Shown here piece after piece: positions 1 to 11,851 of a stretch of DNA of 43,562 nucleotides (its first letter is position 1; every line of letters starts with the position of its first letter). Position numbers and translations under genes: made by a program. Origin of the DNA: Acidobacteriota bacterium (GTDB taxonomy: Bacteria > Acidobacteriota > Terriglobia > Terriglobales > Acidobacteriaceae); assembly GCA_021800255.1 (NCBI GenBank), contig JAJYZC010000026.1, positions 1-43,562 on the forward strand, read 5' to 3'. The notes below the pieces were generated by a model that saw only the letters and a program-made list of their open reading frames with translations, did no database searches and was not told the origin of the DNA.

Positions 1-2948
<2,948 letters not shown>

Positions 2949-3059
2949 GCCGCCCGCCGAGGTGGTACAGGGGCGAATCGCAATCCTTGATGAAGCGGCT
3001 GCCGAAAAGGGCGCGGAACTCGCGGCGGCGCGCTGATGCATTCACTCAGAGGGAGAGTA

Positions 3060-5288
3060 ATGCAACATTCGTTAAGCAAAATCGGCAGCATCCTCGTGCG
3101 GGCGGCAAGCGTCTGTGCACTGGCGCTCGCCATGGGCGCGGCGGCTCGCGCGGCCGTCATTCCCATCCTCACCGCCAAGGACGCATCCGCACGCGTGCGC
3201 TGGGGAGCGCAGCAGCTCCGCGCCGCTTTGGCCGAAGTAAAATCCGCCCCTGCCGGCGCATGCGTAGTGGCCGGCCTGCGCACCGCGCCCGAGATGAGCC
3301 GCTTCGCCATCCCCCCATTCCGGCCCCACGCCAGTGAAGCCTTCCTCATCAAACAAATCGGCAATACCTGGGTGATCGCCGGCAGCGATCCCTCCGGCGT
3401 CCTTTACGGCGAGCTCGAACTCGCCAGCCGGGTCCGCGCCTCCGGCTCATTGCCCGCCGGCATCGATGACATTGAGCAGCCCCTGCTCAAGCTGCGCGGC
3501 GTCTGCATTGGCTTGCAGAAGCCGGAGATCACTTACCAGGGCGCCGAGTACGACTACCGCTATACCCCGCGGGACTTCCCCTGGTTCTACGACAAGGCCG
3601 AGTGGATCAAGTACCTTGACATGCTCGCCTACGAGCGTTACAACACGCTCTATCTCTGGAACGGCGAGCCCTTTCCGAGCCTGCTCAAGCTGCCCCGCTA
3701 CCCCGAGGCGCAGGAGCTGCCCACCGCGCAGCTCGACAAGAACATCGCCATGTTCAAGTGGCTCACCACGGAAGCCGGCAAGCGCGGCATCTGGGTTCTG
3801 CAGGGCTTTTACAACATTCATCTCTCGCACCCCTTTGCCGAGGCGCATCATCTGCCCTTTCATCTCTCCAAGCCCACGCCGCTGGCCACCCAGTACATGC
3901 GCTACGTCATCTCCCAGTTCGTCGAGCATTATCCGAACGCCGGCCTCTTCGTCACGCTAGGCGAAGCACTGGCCCCGCGCTACGGCGCGCAATGGATGAC
4001 CCAGGCGATTATTCCCGGCGTCAAAGACGGCCTCAAAGCCATCGGCAGCAAGAACGAGCCGCCCATCGTAGTCCGCGCGCACGCCACCGACATCCAGGCG
4101 GTCATGAAAGCCTCGCTCCCGCTCTACTCCAATATCGACACCATGGCTAAGTGGAACGGCGAATCCCTTACCTGGACGAATGTACGCGGCGGAGTGCGCC
4201 GGCGCTTCGAGCAGCTTGCCCAAGAATCGAACGTCGCCATCGCCAACGTTCATCTGCTCTCTGATCTCGAACCCTTCCGCTGGGGCGACCCCACGTTCAT
4301 CCGTGAAACCGTCGCCAACTTTCCCCGCATCGGCATTGAAGGGCTGCATCTCTACCCGCTCCGTTACTGGGATTGGCCGAACGCCGGCGACAACACTCAT
4401 CCGCGCCTTCTCGAAACCCAGCGCGACTGGATCTGGTACCAGGCCTGGGCCCGCTACGCTTGGGATCCCTTCCGCAATCCTGAGAAGGAGCACGCCTACT
4501 GGGTCAAGCAATTCGCCGGCCATTACGGCACTGCCGAAGCCGGCGAAAAACTGCTCGACGCCTACACTCTGGCCGGCCCCTGCCAGCCCACGCTGCTGCC
4601 GCGCATCGCCATTACCGAAGGCAATCGCGAATCGCTGGCTCTGGGCATGACCATGCCGCAGATGATCGACCCCGCCCGCTTCGGTCCCGATCCGCCGCTC
4701 TGGAACGGCGACGCCCCTCCAGGCGAGCGCCTGCAACAGTACGTGGACGAGGAGTTCCATCACCAGCCGCATCACGGCCAGACGCCCATCGGCGTCAGCG
4801 ACCAGACCATTCAATGGTCCACTGAAGCCCTGGCCGCCGCCCGCGCCGCGGCGCCTTACGTCACTCGAAACAAGGCCGAGTACGAGCGCGTGGTCAACGA
4901 CATGCACGCCATCAATCTGCTCATGCTCTACTACAACGCCAAGATCAAAGCGGCTGAGCAGGTGCTTCTCTACGGCTACGATCATGACGCCGCGCACCTG
5001 CGCGCCGCCGAACCGCTTCTCGCCCAGAGCGTCGATTACTTCCAACAGCTCACCGGCGTCGCCGGGCCGGCTTACATCACTGCCACCAGCATGGAAACGC
5101 CGCAGCGCCGCATCCCCTTCCCGGGCGGCATGGACAACTACCCGAGCTGGCAGCAGTGTTTGCCCATGTATGAGAAAGAGCTGGCGACCTTCAAAAAGCG
5201 CGTTGCCGAGCTGGCCTCAGGCGCGGCCGTCCACGGGACCGGCGCCAGCAGCAGTGGGCCTGCCAATCTCGACTGGCTGTTTGAGTAA
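3060..5288 (+). CDS. Secreted glycoside hydrolase-like protein (GH67/GH20-type N-terminal fold)
   Basis: A 742-residue exported protein. The ATG at 3060 is preferred because GGGAG lies just upstream and the protein then begins with a classical signal peptide (basic MQHSLSKIG, then an Ala/Leu-rich core ending near ARA). An in-frame ATG at 3036 has no ribosome site. The N-terminal part (GNTWVIAGSDPSGVLYGELE, then LKLRGVCIGLQ) resembles the small alpha/beta domain preceding the barrel in GH20, GH67 and GH115 enzymes. The middle (YERYNTLYLWNGEPF, HLYPLRYWDWP) looks like a TIM barrel, and the C-terminus is helical. I cannot assign catalytic residues or an exact family; an alpha-uronidase-like role is a guess. 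It opens the glycan region and is convergent with the minus-strand operon, whose last gene ends 30 bp away. Confidence 0.8.
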   Translation: MQHSLSKIGSILVRAASVCALALAMGAAARAAVIPILTAKDASARVRWGAQQLRAALAEVKSAPAGACVVAGLRTAPEMSRFAIPPFRPHASEAFLIKQIGNTWVIAGSDPSGVLYGELELASRVRASGSLPAGIDDIEQPLLKLRGVCIGLQKPEITYQGAEYDYRYTPRDFPWFYDKAEWIKYLDMLAYERYNTLYLWNGEPFPSLLKLPRYPEAQELPTAQLDKNIAMFKWLTTEAGKRGIWVLQGFYNIHLSHPFAEAHHLPFHLSKPTPLATQYMRYVISQFVEHYPNAGLFVTLGEALAPRYGAQWMTQAIIPGVKDGLKAIGSKNEPPIVVRAHATDIQAVMKASLPLYSNIDTMAKWNGESLTWTNVRGGVRRRFEQLAQESNVAIANVHLLSDLEPFRWGDPTFIRETVANFPRIGIEGLHLYPLRYWDWPNAGDNTHPRLLETQRDWIWYQAWARYAWDPFRNPEKEHAYWVKQFAGHYGTAEAGEKLLDAYTLAGPCQPTLLPRIAITEGNRESLALGMTMPQMIDPARFGPDPPLWNGDAPPGERLQQYVDEEFHHQPHHGQTPIGVSDQTIQWSTEALAAARAAAPYVTRNKAEYERVVNDMHAINLLMLYYNAKIKAAEQVLLYGYDHDAAHLRAAEPLLAQSVDYFQQLTGVAGPAYITATSMETPQRRIPFPGGMDNYPSWQQCLPMYEKELATFKKRVAELASGAAVHGTGASSSGPANLDWLFE

Positions 5289-5317
5289 TCCGGCATCCCA
5301 TCCGGCCGGAAAGCGGG

Positions 5318-7576
5318 TCACTGCTGCGCCGAGCTGACCAGCGTTTTTCCGCGCCAGCGCGACTCGGACGTCAGACGACCCTCATGGTCGAAGTTGTTCC
5401 ACGTCCATGTTCCGTCCCCTGAGTAGGTCTTCTCCCACTTCTTCGATCCGTCCTCGCGATAGTAGGTCTCCACGCCAATCTTCTTCCCGAGGCGGTAGTG
5501 GGAGACCCACTGAGTGCGCCCGTTCTTGTAGTAGAACGTCTGCGTCCCCTCCAGCAGTATCTGCCCATCGTTCGCCAGCCCCGCCGACCATTGGGCTCGT
5601 AACCGCCCGCCGGGCCAGTTCTCACGATACTTCGTTATATCCGTAATCGCATCCGGCGCCGGCGTCGCCGACTCCGTCTTGGCAAGCACCCATGCCTCGT
5701 TGAGCACGATCTCGTAGTTCACGGTGTTCTTCGAGGTCACAAGATGGATCAGCCCGTTCGGGCCCTGCGTAGCCGTCACGTAGCCTACGGTGAGGATATT
5801 GGAGGGCAGCCGCTTCATCGTCCAGGTCTTGCCATCGTTGCCGGAGAGCGCCACATACGCGCCGTCCTTGTGAATGTGCTTGCGGTGATGCGGATTGTAG
5901 TCCGCTACAAAGAACAACCGGCCGTCGGCGAGGCGAATCGCGCTCGGGCGCTCGCCGCTCATCAGCTCGTCAAACGGCGTGGGCCTCACGGTCCAGTCCT
6001 TACCTCCGTTGGAGCTGATCGCCAGCGGCATGTGGCCGCCGATCTCTGAGTTTTTACCGCCAAATGCGAGCAGGGCGCCGTTGTGGGCAATCACCAGCGT
6101 CGAGTGCCGGCCGGCCGTGCGCGCGCCCGTGCTATGCCAGGTCTTGCCGTCGTTGTTTGTGGCCCACACATCCGACGCCGCGCTGAGTCCGCCTGCGCCG
6201 GGACCAGGCGCATCGGTAGGAATGTAAATCGTCCCGTCCTGGGCGCGAACGGCCGAATTGATGGTCTGCGCATCGTAGCGCGGAATCGGCCCGGTCAAGC
6301 GCGGAAACTGGATCGGTCCCCACACCGCGCCGTTATCAGTGGACTGAACGAAGGCGAACGGCGGCGCGCCGATGAGACGCGGGAACCCGAAAAATAACCA
6401 GAGCAGGCCACGGTCGTTCCACAAGACCGGAGCAGCGCACGCGGCGCCGGCAAAATAGGGCCAAGGTTCCGGCATGTCCCAGCTCTCAGCGCCCGCGCGG
6501 CGGCGCATAATCAGAATCGTCTGGCCGGGATCGTCTTCCTTGCCCGGCGCGTTGTAGTAAGCCGCGATCATGTCGCCGTTTGGGAGTTCCTGGATCGCCG
6601 AGTTGTGGTAGTTGACGCCCAGACCGCGCGCCAGGCCGATGCGCCAGCCCACATCCGGCATCGACTTGCCGTTAAGATTTGGAAACAACAGATGCGTCCG
6701 GTAGAACGGCTTCTGGGGATCCGGCCCGACAGTGATCGAAACCGGCGTCTGTTTCACATCGGTCTCAAACCAGTACTGACGCTGCGGCGTGGGATGCGGT
6801 TTGAGGCCCGGCGCCTGCACTACGCGGAAGCCGATGTTGCCGTTCTTCGAGGCGTAGCTGGGCGCCATGCTGGCGCGATTGGCAGAGCGCATGAAATAAG
6901 GCGCCATTGCAGGATAGATGAGGCCGGGCTTCGATTTGCGGTAATCGAGGCCGCCGCCGCGCAGCACGCGAAAATGCCCGTCGAGTGGCCCCGTCGGGTC
7001 CACCTGCGGCCCTGGCTGGTAGGGCGCGTACCAGTCCGCCACCCACTCCGGTGTGCCTTCGGCAATCACCAGGCCCCACGGATTCGCCTGGCCCGGCCTG
7101 GGCGGCGTATCACCGGTGAAAAACGGCGTCCTGGTTCCCGCGCGCGCTGCGTACTCCCACTCGGCCTCGGTGGGCAGGCGATACGGCTTGCCGGTCTTCT
7201 TCGAGAGCCACTTGCAGTATGCAATCGCCTGCTCATAACTGACGCCGGCGGCGTAGCCGGGAAACCTCGGATCAGGCTGATAACTCGGGTCGAACTCCTG
7301 AAACTCCTTCACCGTAATCAGGCGGCGCGCCATCTCAAACCCGTGGGTGATCGTCACCTCGTGCGCCGGATGCTCATCCCAGCCGCCATGTGCGGGCCGC
7401 TCCGACATTACGCCATAGCCATTCCGCACCGCGGCGGGCAGCGCCTCCGCGCCGGCGCCCATCAGGAACGATCCGGCGGGTATCCGCGCCATCGGGATGG
7501 GACCGGACCTCGCAGCCATCAGGAGTATGGCCAGCGCGGCCGTGGCCACGGCGGCAAAAAATCGCGCGCTCGGCAT
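5318..7576 (-). CDS. Secreted fusion: pseudo-FGE (SUMF1) domain + BNR sialidase-like propeller + MORN-like tail
   Basis: A 752-residue exported protein with three parts. After a signal peptide (about 1-22) comes a formylglycine-generating-enzyme-type domain (about 27-255: MARIPAGSFLMGAG, PYRLPTEAEWEYAARAGT, RVLRGGGLDY, NGNIGFRVV). A beta-propeller follows (about 270-640) with four Asp-box motifs (STDNGAVW, TNNDGKTW, SSNGGKDW, SGNDGKTW), as in BNR/sialidase families. The C-terminus (about 650-745) has YwqK/MORN-like repeats (GTQTFYYKNGRTQW, GVETYYREDGSKKW). The two catalytic cysteines that true FGEs carry after the RGGS motif are absent (GGGLDYRKSKPGLIYP), so sulfatase maturation is unlikely; a binding or glycan-recognition role is inferred. 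It is last in the minus-strand gene series, 66 bp after the MGH1-like gene. The propeller may cleave a nonulosonic-acid-like sugar, but that is unproven. Confidence 0.85.
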   Translation of the reverse strand: MPSARFFAAVATAALAILLMAARSGPIPMARIPAGSFLMGAGAEALPAAVRNGYGVMSERPAHGGWDEHPAHEVTITHGFEMARRLITVKEFQEFDPSYQPDPRFPGYAAGVSYEQAIAYCKWLSKKTGKPYRLPTEAEWEYAARAGTRTPFFTGDTPPRPGQANPWGLVIAEGTPEWVADWYAPYQPGPQVDPTGPLDGHFRVLRGGGLDYRKSKPGLIYPAMAPYFMRSANRASMAPSYASKNGNIGFRVVQAPGLKPHPTPQRQYWFETDVKQTPVSITVGPDPQKPFYRTHLLFPNLNGKSMPDVGWRIGLARGLGVNYHNSAIQELPNGDMIAAYYNAPGKEDDPGQTILIMRRRAGAESWDMPEPWPYFAGAACAAPVLWNDRGLLWLFFGFPRLIGAPPFAFVQSTDNGAVWGPIQFPRLTGPIPRYDAQTINSAVRAQDGTIYIPTDAPGPGAGGLSAASDVWATNNDGKTWHSTGARTAGRHSTLVIAHNGALLAFGGKNSEIGGHMPLAISSNGGKDWTVRPTPFDELMSGERPSAIRLADGRLFFVADYNPHHRKHIHKDGAYVALSGNDGKTWTMKRLPSNILTVGYVTATQGPNGLIHLVTSKNTVNYEIVLNEAWVLAKTESATPAPDAITDITKYRENWPGGRLRAQWSAGLANDGQILLEGTQTFYYKNGRTQWVSHYRLGKKIGVETYYREDGSKKWEKTYSGDGTWTWNNFDHEGRLTSESRWRGKTLVSSAQQ

Positions 7577-7602
7577 CTTCTCGAAGGCTCCTTCTCTACT
7601 GT

Positions 7603-7622
7603 ATTTTCGAAAATGCGAAAAT
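7603..7622. repeat. Nested palindromes between two operon genes
   Basis: ATTTTCG (7603-7609) and CGAAAAT (7616-7622) form a 7-bp inverted repeat with a 6-nt loop. The first 12 bases (7603-7614, ATTTTCGAAAAT) are themselves a perfect palindrome. The site lies in the 66-bp gap after the MGH1-like gene and before the pseudo-FGE fusion, and is AT-rich against a GC-rich background. It could be an operator, an RNA hairpin or a weak terminator. Confidence 0.5.
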
Positions 7623-7642
7623 TTGCGGCCGCCCGTGCGGAG

Positions 7643-9265
7643 TCAATTCGGCAGTGCGGCTTCCAGTGGCCCAAGCGTGGGGCGGCTGGCCAGCTTCTTG
7701 CCGTCCACAAACACCGTAAACCCGCGGCCGCGATGGTAGTGATCGCCGGTCTTGTCGTACACGATCGTCAGCAGATGGCCGTGATACGGCAGCCCGTCCA
7801 GGGCAAAGTAACTCCACTCATCCTGCGGCAGAAGCGGATGCAGCACCAGCTCGCGTCCGGCGCGCGGCCGCAGGCCGATCAGGCCGGTAATCAGCAGATC
7901 CGCAAACTCCGAGTGGTTGTAGTAGTTGCCGCGCCCCACCTGCGGACTGCGCTTGGCGATCAGCTTGGCTCTGGCGATCCACTCGCCGGTATCCGCATTC
8001 AAGTCCTCGTCAATCCAGTCGATCCGCTTTCCATCGGCAAGCGTCCGGTGCTGCCCGCGCACGTAATCGGTAAAGAGCCGGTAATACTGTTTCTTGCCGA
8101 TATACGGCTGCGGCGGGCCATGGAGCAGGTGGGCGAGCGCCAGCAGCGTTTGCGTGGTCGCATAGGGCCACGACGGGCCGTTCCATGTGCACTGGTCGCG
8201 CGAGGGAAAATTGAAGCGCGGGCTGCGCCGCTCAGCGGTCGCCGGCCCATACTCGCCGGCAAAGCCGCCCGGGTTGAAGAGCTGCTCCCACGCCACGGCA
8301 TGGCCCGGCGCAGGTTTGTAGTACTCCCACGGAATGTAGCCGATCAGCTCGCGCACGCCGGCAAACTTCAGCGCCGTCCCGTTGTTTTTGAATTTTTTCT
8401 GCTGGCTAATGCCAGAGTCCAGCGCTGGCGAAAGCACCTCGTAGAAACGATCCTTCGGGTTCCAGAGCTTGGTTTCCACCGTGTGTTCGAGCGTAGCGGC
8501 CTTATGCGCATAATTTTCAGCAACCGCCGTCTCTCCAGCCGCCCGCGCAAAGTCTGCAATCGCCCGCGCATCCCCCACCATGTAGCTGTTCAGCGTGGGC
8601 CGGTAGCCGTCGCCGCTGATAGATTTCTCCATGGCGTCGCGTGTATCGATGGACCAGAACAGCCCCGCGGATGGATCGTACTGGGTTGCCACCCATGCCT
8701 TGTAGTTGGCGATCAAGGCCGGCAACATGCGGACGCCAAGTTGCGTGCCGCCCGTCGCCAGCGTTACGTCGCGCACGCTGGCGGCCAGAGCGAAGCTGTA
8801 TTCCCGAGGGCGCGCGCCCGGCAAGATCCAGTAGCGCGCGTAGTCCTCCGCGATCTTCGCATTGCGCAGCCAGCGCGCTTCGCGCAGATGAAACGGCGCC
8901 GCATCCGGCAGCACGCCGTAATTCGCAAACTGCGGCTTCGGCAGCCACTCCGTAATCAGGTAGCCAAAGTTTTTCGTATGCACCACGTGCTTTTCAAACG
9001 CGAACCAGCGAAAATAGTACATGTTCTCAAACTGCTTGTTGGAGCAGTCGAAGAGCGGTATGTTCGCCTTCAGCCAGGGCCATTCGCCGGGGGCCGGCTT
9101 TTTCGTCGCCGCAAGCTCCGCAGCGCCGAAGGTCACGATGTAGTGGCGATAATCGGACGCATCGAGCAGCGTAAACACCTTTTGCTGCGGCGCACCCTGG
9201 GCAAGCAGCCCCAAGGGGAAAGCCCATACGGCCAATACAAGCGCGGCGCTGAATTTCATCGGCAT
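7643..9265 (-). CDS. Exported (alpha/alpha)6 glycoside hydrolase, MGH1/GH63-like
   Basis: A 540-residue protein with an N-terminal signal peptide (MKFSAALVLAVWAFPLGLLAQ). The body has features of the mannosylglycerate-hydrolase/GH63 clan of six-hairpin glycosidases: FRWFAFEKHVV near the start of the catalytic core, YSFALAASVRDVTLA, LNSYMVGDARAIADFA, and the hallmark TWNGPSWPYATTQTLLALA, followed by NYYNHSEFADLLITGLIGLRP. Substrate cannot be read from sequence; the family trims alpha-linked glucose, mannose or related terminal sugars. Two Met codons (9263 and 9257) could start it, neither with a strong ribosome site. It lies 97 bp downstream of the SorC-type regulator in the same orientation, so it is probably co-transcribed with it. 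Confidence 0.87.
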   Translation of the reverse strand: MPMKFSAALVLAVWAFPLGLLAQGAPQQKVFTLLDASDYRHYIVTFGAAELAATKKPAPGEWPWLKANIPLFDCSNKQFENMYYFRWFAFEKHVVHTKNFGYLITEWLPKPQFANYGVLPDAAPFHLREARWLRNAKIAEDYARYWILPGARPREYSFALAASVRDVTLATGGTQLGVRMLPALIANYKAWVATQYDPSAGLFWSIDTRDAMEKSISGDGYRPTLNSYMVGDARAIADFARAAGETAVAENYAHKAATLEHTVETKLWNPKDRFYEVLSPALDSGISQQKKFKNNGTALKFAGVRELIGYIPWEYYKPAPGHAVAWEQLFNPGGFAGEYGPATAERRSPRFNFPSRDQCTWNGPSWPYATTQTLLALAHLLHGPPQPYIGKKQYYRLFTDYVRGQHRTLADGKRIDWIDEDLNADTGEWIARAKLIAKRSPQVGRGNYYNHSEFADLLITGLIGLRPRAGRELVLHPLLPQDEWSYFALDGLPYHGHLLTIVYDKTGDHYHRGRGFTVFVDGKKLASRPTLGPLEAALPN

Positions 9266-9362
9266 AGCGTAAAAAGTCGAACTGAGGAAATGGCGATCCC
9301 GGGTCCCGGCCCGCGATGCTCGTATTTGTATAGCTGCAAGCGATGAACCGCGATACCGCGGG

Positions 9363-10319
9363 TCATTCCGTATCGTTCAGCAGGCTCATCGCGGTTCTCT
9401 GGTCGGTGATGAGAATGTCAATCCAGCGGCCACGCAGCGCGCCTAAGATGGCGGGTATTTTGCGCCGGCCGCCGGCCACGCCTACGACGCGCTTCACACG
9501 GTGCAGCGCCTCCGCTTCAATGCCGATGACGCGCTGCATCAGCGGCGACTTCACCTGGCGCCCTTGGGCATCGAAAAAACGAAAGCAGATGTCGCCGACT
9601 GCGCCCTGGCGGCTCAGTTGGGCACGCTCCTCGGGCGAGAACACGTTGCCGCTCGAGGCCAGCAGCCGCGACGGTTCCATCGAACCGATGCCGACCAGCG
9701 CCAGGTCGAGATGCTCAAACAGCTCCGTCGCCACGCGCACGGAGGCATCGTTCAGCAGCACGCGCTGCGCCTCGGCAGAGCCGACTACGCCGGGCGCTTG
9801 CATCAACACGGCGTTGGCCCCAATCAGCGCCGCCAGCCGCTGCGCGAGATAGATGGCATGATGCTCAGCGCCCACCTGTCCCACGCCGCCCATAATCTGC
9901 ACCACCTTGCCGCCGCGGCAGATTTCGCCCGGATGCAGCGCATCGACCATGGCAAACAGCGAACGGCTCCAGGAGGAGATGCCGATGGTTGCGCCCGGCT
10001 TGACCGTAGTTTCGAGAAAATAGGCCGCGGCCGCGCCCAGGTCGCGCACCAGCGGAGCCTCTTCGGCAGGGCAGTCGACAACCACGGCGTCCTTCAACTG
10101 AAACTGCGCCGCCAGCCGGTCTTCTATTTCGGCGAAGATTCCGGGGGGGGTGTTCACGCTGATGCGGACAAGATTGGCTTCGCGCGCCCGCTTCAGCAGC
10201 CTTGAAACCGTGGATTGGTGAATCTGCAGCCGTTCGGTGATCTCCTGCTGGCGCAGCCCGTGCGCATAATACATGCGCGCGACCTTGGCCATCAGGCGAA
10301 GCTCGTCCACACGCGCCAT
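9363..10319 (-). CDS. SorC/DeoR-type sugar-responsive transcriptional regulator
   Basis: A 318-residue protein of the SorC family. Residues about 1-60 are a helix-turn-helix domain (MAKVARMYYAHGLRQQEITERLQIHQSTVSRLLKRAREANLVRI). The rest is the phosphosugar-isomerase-like effector domain (TIGISSWSRSLFAMVDAL, KVVQIMGGVG, DLALVGIGSMEPSRLL, VVGVAGGRRKIPAILGAL). Such proteins usually bind a phosphorylated sugar intermediate and repress or activate the operon that contains them. It sits 37 bp after the isomerase gene and before two exported glycosidases, so it probably senses an intermediate of this same pathway. It is the obvious, but unproven, candidate to bind the ATGCAT sites near 16300 and 24160. 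No clear ribosome site precedes the ATG. Confidence 0.93.
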   Translation of the reverse strand: MARVDELRLMAKVARMYYAHGLRQQEITERLQIHQSTVSRLLKRAREANLVRISVNTPPGIFAEIEDRLAAQFQLKDAVVVDCPAEEAPLVRDLGAAAAYFLETTVKPGATIGISSWSRSLFAMVDALHPGEICRGGKVVQIMGGVGQVGAEHHAIYLAQRLAALIGANAVLMQAPGVVGSAEAQRVLLNDASVRVATELFEHLDLALVGIGSMEPSRLLASSGNVFSPEERAQLSRQGAVGDICFRFFDAQGRQVKSPLMQRVIGIEAEALHRVKRVVGVAGGRRKIPAILGALRGRWIDILITDQRTAMSLLNDTE

Positions 10320-10356
10320 ATAGGGTATTCTGTCACATCCGTGCGCATCCGCATAT

Positions 10357-11811
10357 TCATGTAGATAGGCAGGCTTTCCCCAGCGGAGGCAGATCGCGCG
10401 GCCGGTTGTGGTGATATGTCCGCCAGCCCAAATAATGCCCCAGCGCCTCGGCCACTGCCGCCGCGCAGTGACTCCCGTTCATGGCCGCGTGGTGCTCGAA
10501 GCCGTTCTGGCAGAGGATGTGCATGAGTCTCGGCAAGTCCTGCACATGGACCACCGCGCGCGTGCCGAAGGTCTTCAGCGGATCAGCGGTGAACTCGCCT
10601 TCGCCGACATAAGCGCAGAGGCTTCCGCTCAGGTCGTCCGTGCTGACGCGGCCGAAGGTCACCGGCCCTGGCGGCGTGCGCCCTTCGAGCGCGCCTACGG
10701 TGTTTTCTTCGCCCAGCACAGTGCCCAGAATCGGGGCCGTGGCAATGCGGATGTCGGGCAGAAAATCCTTGGCCCAGTTGCCGCAGTGGAAGAAGACGCA
10801 CTTCTCCGCATCGCCCCCGTAGTTGTTGTTCCAGTCCACCAGTGCGCTTGGTCTTCCGCTTGCCAGTTGCAGCGCATACATCCCCACCACGCCGGCAATG
10901 TCCACCTCGCAGGCTGAGGGCAGCATCTGCTCGCTCATCATCGACATGATGGTGCACACATTCACGCCCAAGTTTTTCTGCAGCGAACTCCAGCACTGGA
11001 CGGCTGTAGCCGTTATGCTGAGCGAGCGCATCCAGTCATCCACCACCAGCGCGAATTTCGCCATGCGCACAATCGAGTCATACGGCGCCGCCGAGGCGTC
11101 GGCGTATGCGCGAATCTGCTCGACGCGTTCGCGCACCCGCGCGTCTTCGCTGCCGATCTTGGCCGCTTCCCCAAAAACTTCAGATAGATCGATGGTATTC
11201 ACGGTGATGCCCGCCGCTTCGAGCAGTTTTTCACTGCATCGCGTGGTGTTGAAGGCGTTGGGGCGCGCGCCCACCGCGCCGATGCGCATCCCGCTGAGCC
11301 CGCGCACAACTTTGCAAATCTGGATAAAGCGGATCAGATCGTTGCGAAAACGCGGATCGAGGATGGCGACGGTGTGATCGCGAGTGAGCGAGTACTTGAT
11401 CCCATACTGGCGCAGGTTGTTGCACACTGAGATCTTGCCGCAGAACGCGTCCCGCCGCCGGTCCAGCCCGAACTGGTCAAGATCGTCAGGACACGCCTGC
11501 ACCAGGACGGGCACGCGCAGGCCGGCGAGACGAAGCGAATCCGCCACGCCCTTCTCATCGCCGAAGTTCGGCAGGCACACGAGGATTCCGTCGATCCGTT
11601 CGCAGTTGCGGCGCAGCAGCTCCCCGCACTTCTGCGCATCCGGCCACGTTTCCACCGCGCCCAGTTTGCTCTCTTGCGGTGAAAGCCAGATGGGCTCGAC
11701 CGAGAGATCGGCAAAGAGTTTCGTCAGGTCGCGGCGCGCTTCAGTGATCAGCACATCGGGGAAAAAATCCCGGTTGCCAAGTATGACGCCTAATGTCGCT
11801 GAGGTTTTCAT
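10357..11811 (-). CDS. L-fucose/L-arabinose isomerase-family protein
   Basis: A 484-residue cytoplasmic aldose-ketose isomerase of the FucI/AraA fold. Metal-ligand candidates are E302 (SACEVDIAGVVG), D326 (SALVDWNN) and H440/H441 (GFEHHAAMNGSHC), in the order expected for the family. The N-terminal and central domains show RIDGILVCLPNFGDE and VLVQACPDDLDQFGLDRRRDAFCG. The frame continues upstream to 12042, but that would overlap the permease gene and add a low-complexity Ala/Arg stretch; the ATG at 11811 gives the normal MKTSATLGVILGNRDFF start. It lies 110 bp after the permease, behind two hairpins, and 37 bp before the SorC regulator. The family acts on L-fucose, D-arabinose, L-arabinose or sulfoquinovose; the partner kinase and split transketolase argue against simple L-fucose catabolism. 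Confidence 0.9.
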   Translation of the reverse strand: MKTSATLGVILGNRDFFPDVLITEARRDLTKLFADLSVEPIWLSPQESKLGAVETWPDAQKCGELLRRNCERIDGILVCLPNFGDEKGVADSLRLAGLRVPVLVQACPDDLDQFGLDRRRDAFCGKISVCNNLRQYGIKYSLTRDHTVAILDPRFRNDLIRFIQICKVVRGLSGMRIGAVGARPNAFNTTRCSEKLLEAAGITVNTIDLSEVFGEAAKIGSEDARVRERVEQIRAYADASAAPYDSIVRMAKFALVVDDWMRSLSITATAVQCWSSLQKNLGVNVCTIMSMMSEQMLPSACEVDIAGVVGMYALQLASGRPSALVDWNNNYGGDAEKCVFFHCGNWAKDFLPDIRIATAPILGTVLGEENTVGALEGRTPPGPVTFGRVSTDDLSGSLCAYVGEGEFTADPLKTFGTRAVVHVQDLPRLMHILCQNGFEHHAAMNGSHCAAAVAEALGHYLGWRTYHHNRPRDLPPLGKACLST

Positions 11812-11851
11812 CCACGTTACCAAGCCTTTGCTGGTTGAATTGTTAGGTTTT

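Noticed and set aside
5318..7576. Sulfatase maturation by the FGE-like domain, implying sulfated-glycan degradation
   Set aside because: The two catalytic cysteines are missing and no sulfatase gene is seen in the window.
6605..9346. Very long plus-strand open frame (about 913 codons) opposite the regulatory and glycosidase genes
   Set aside because: It is Arg/Ala/His-rich with no domain and lies antisense to two well-supported genes; an effect of GC-rich codon use.
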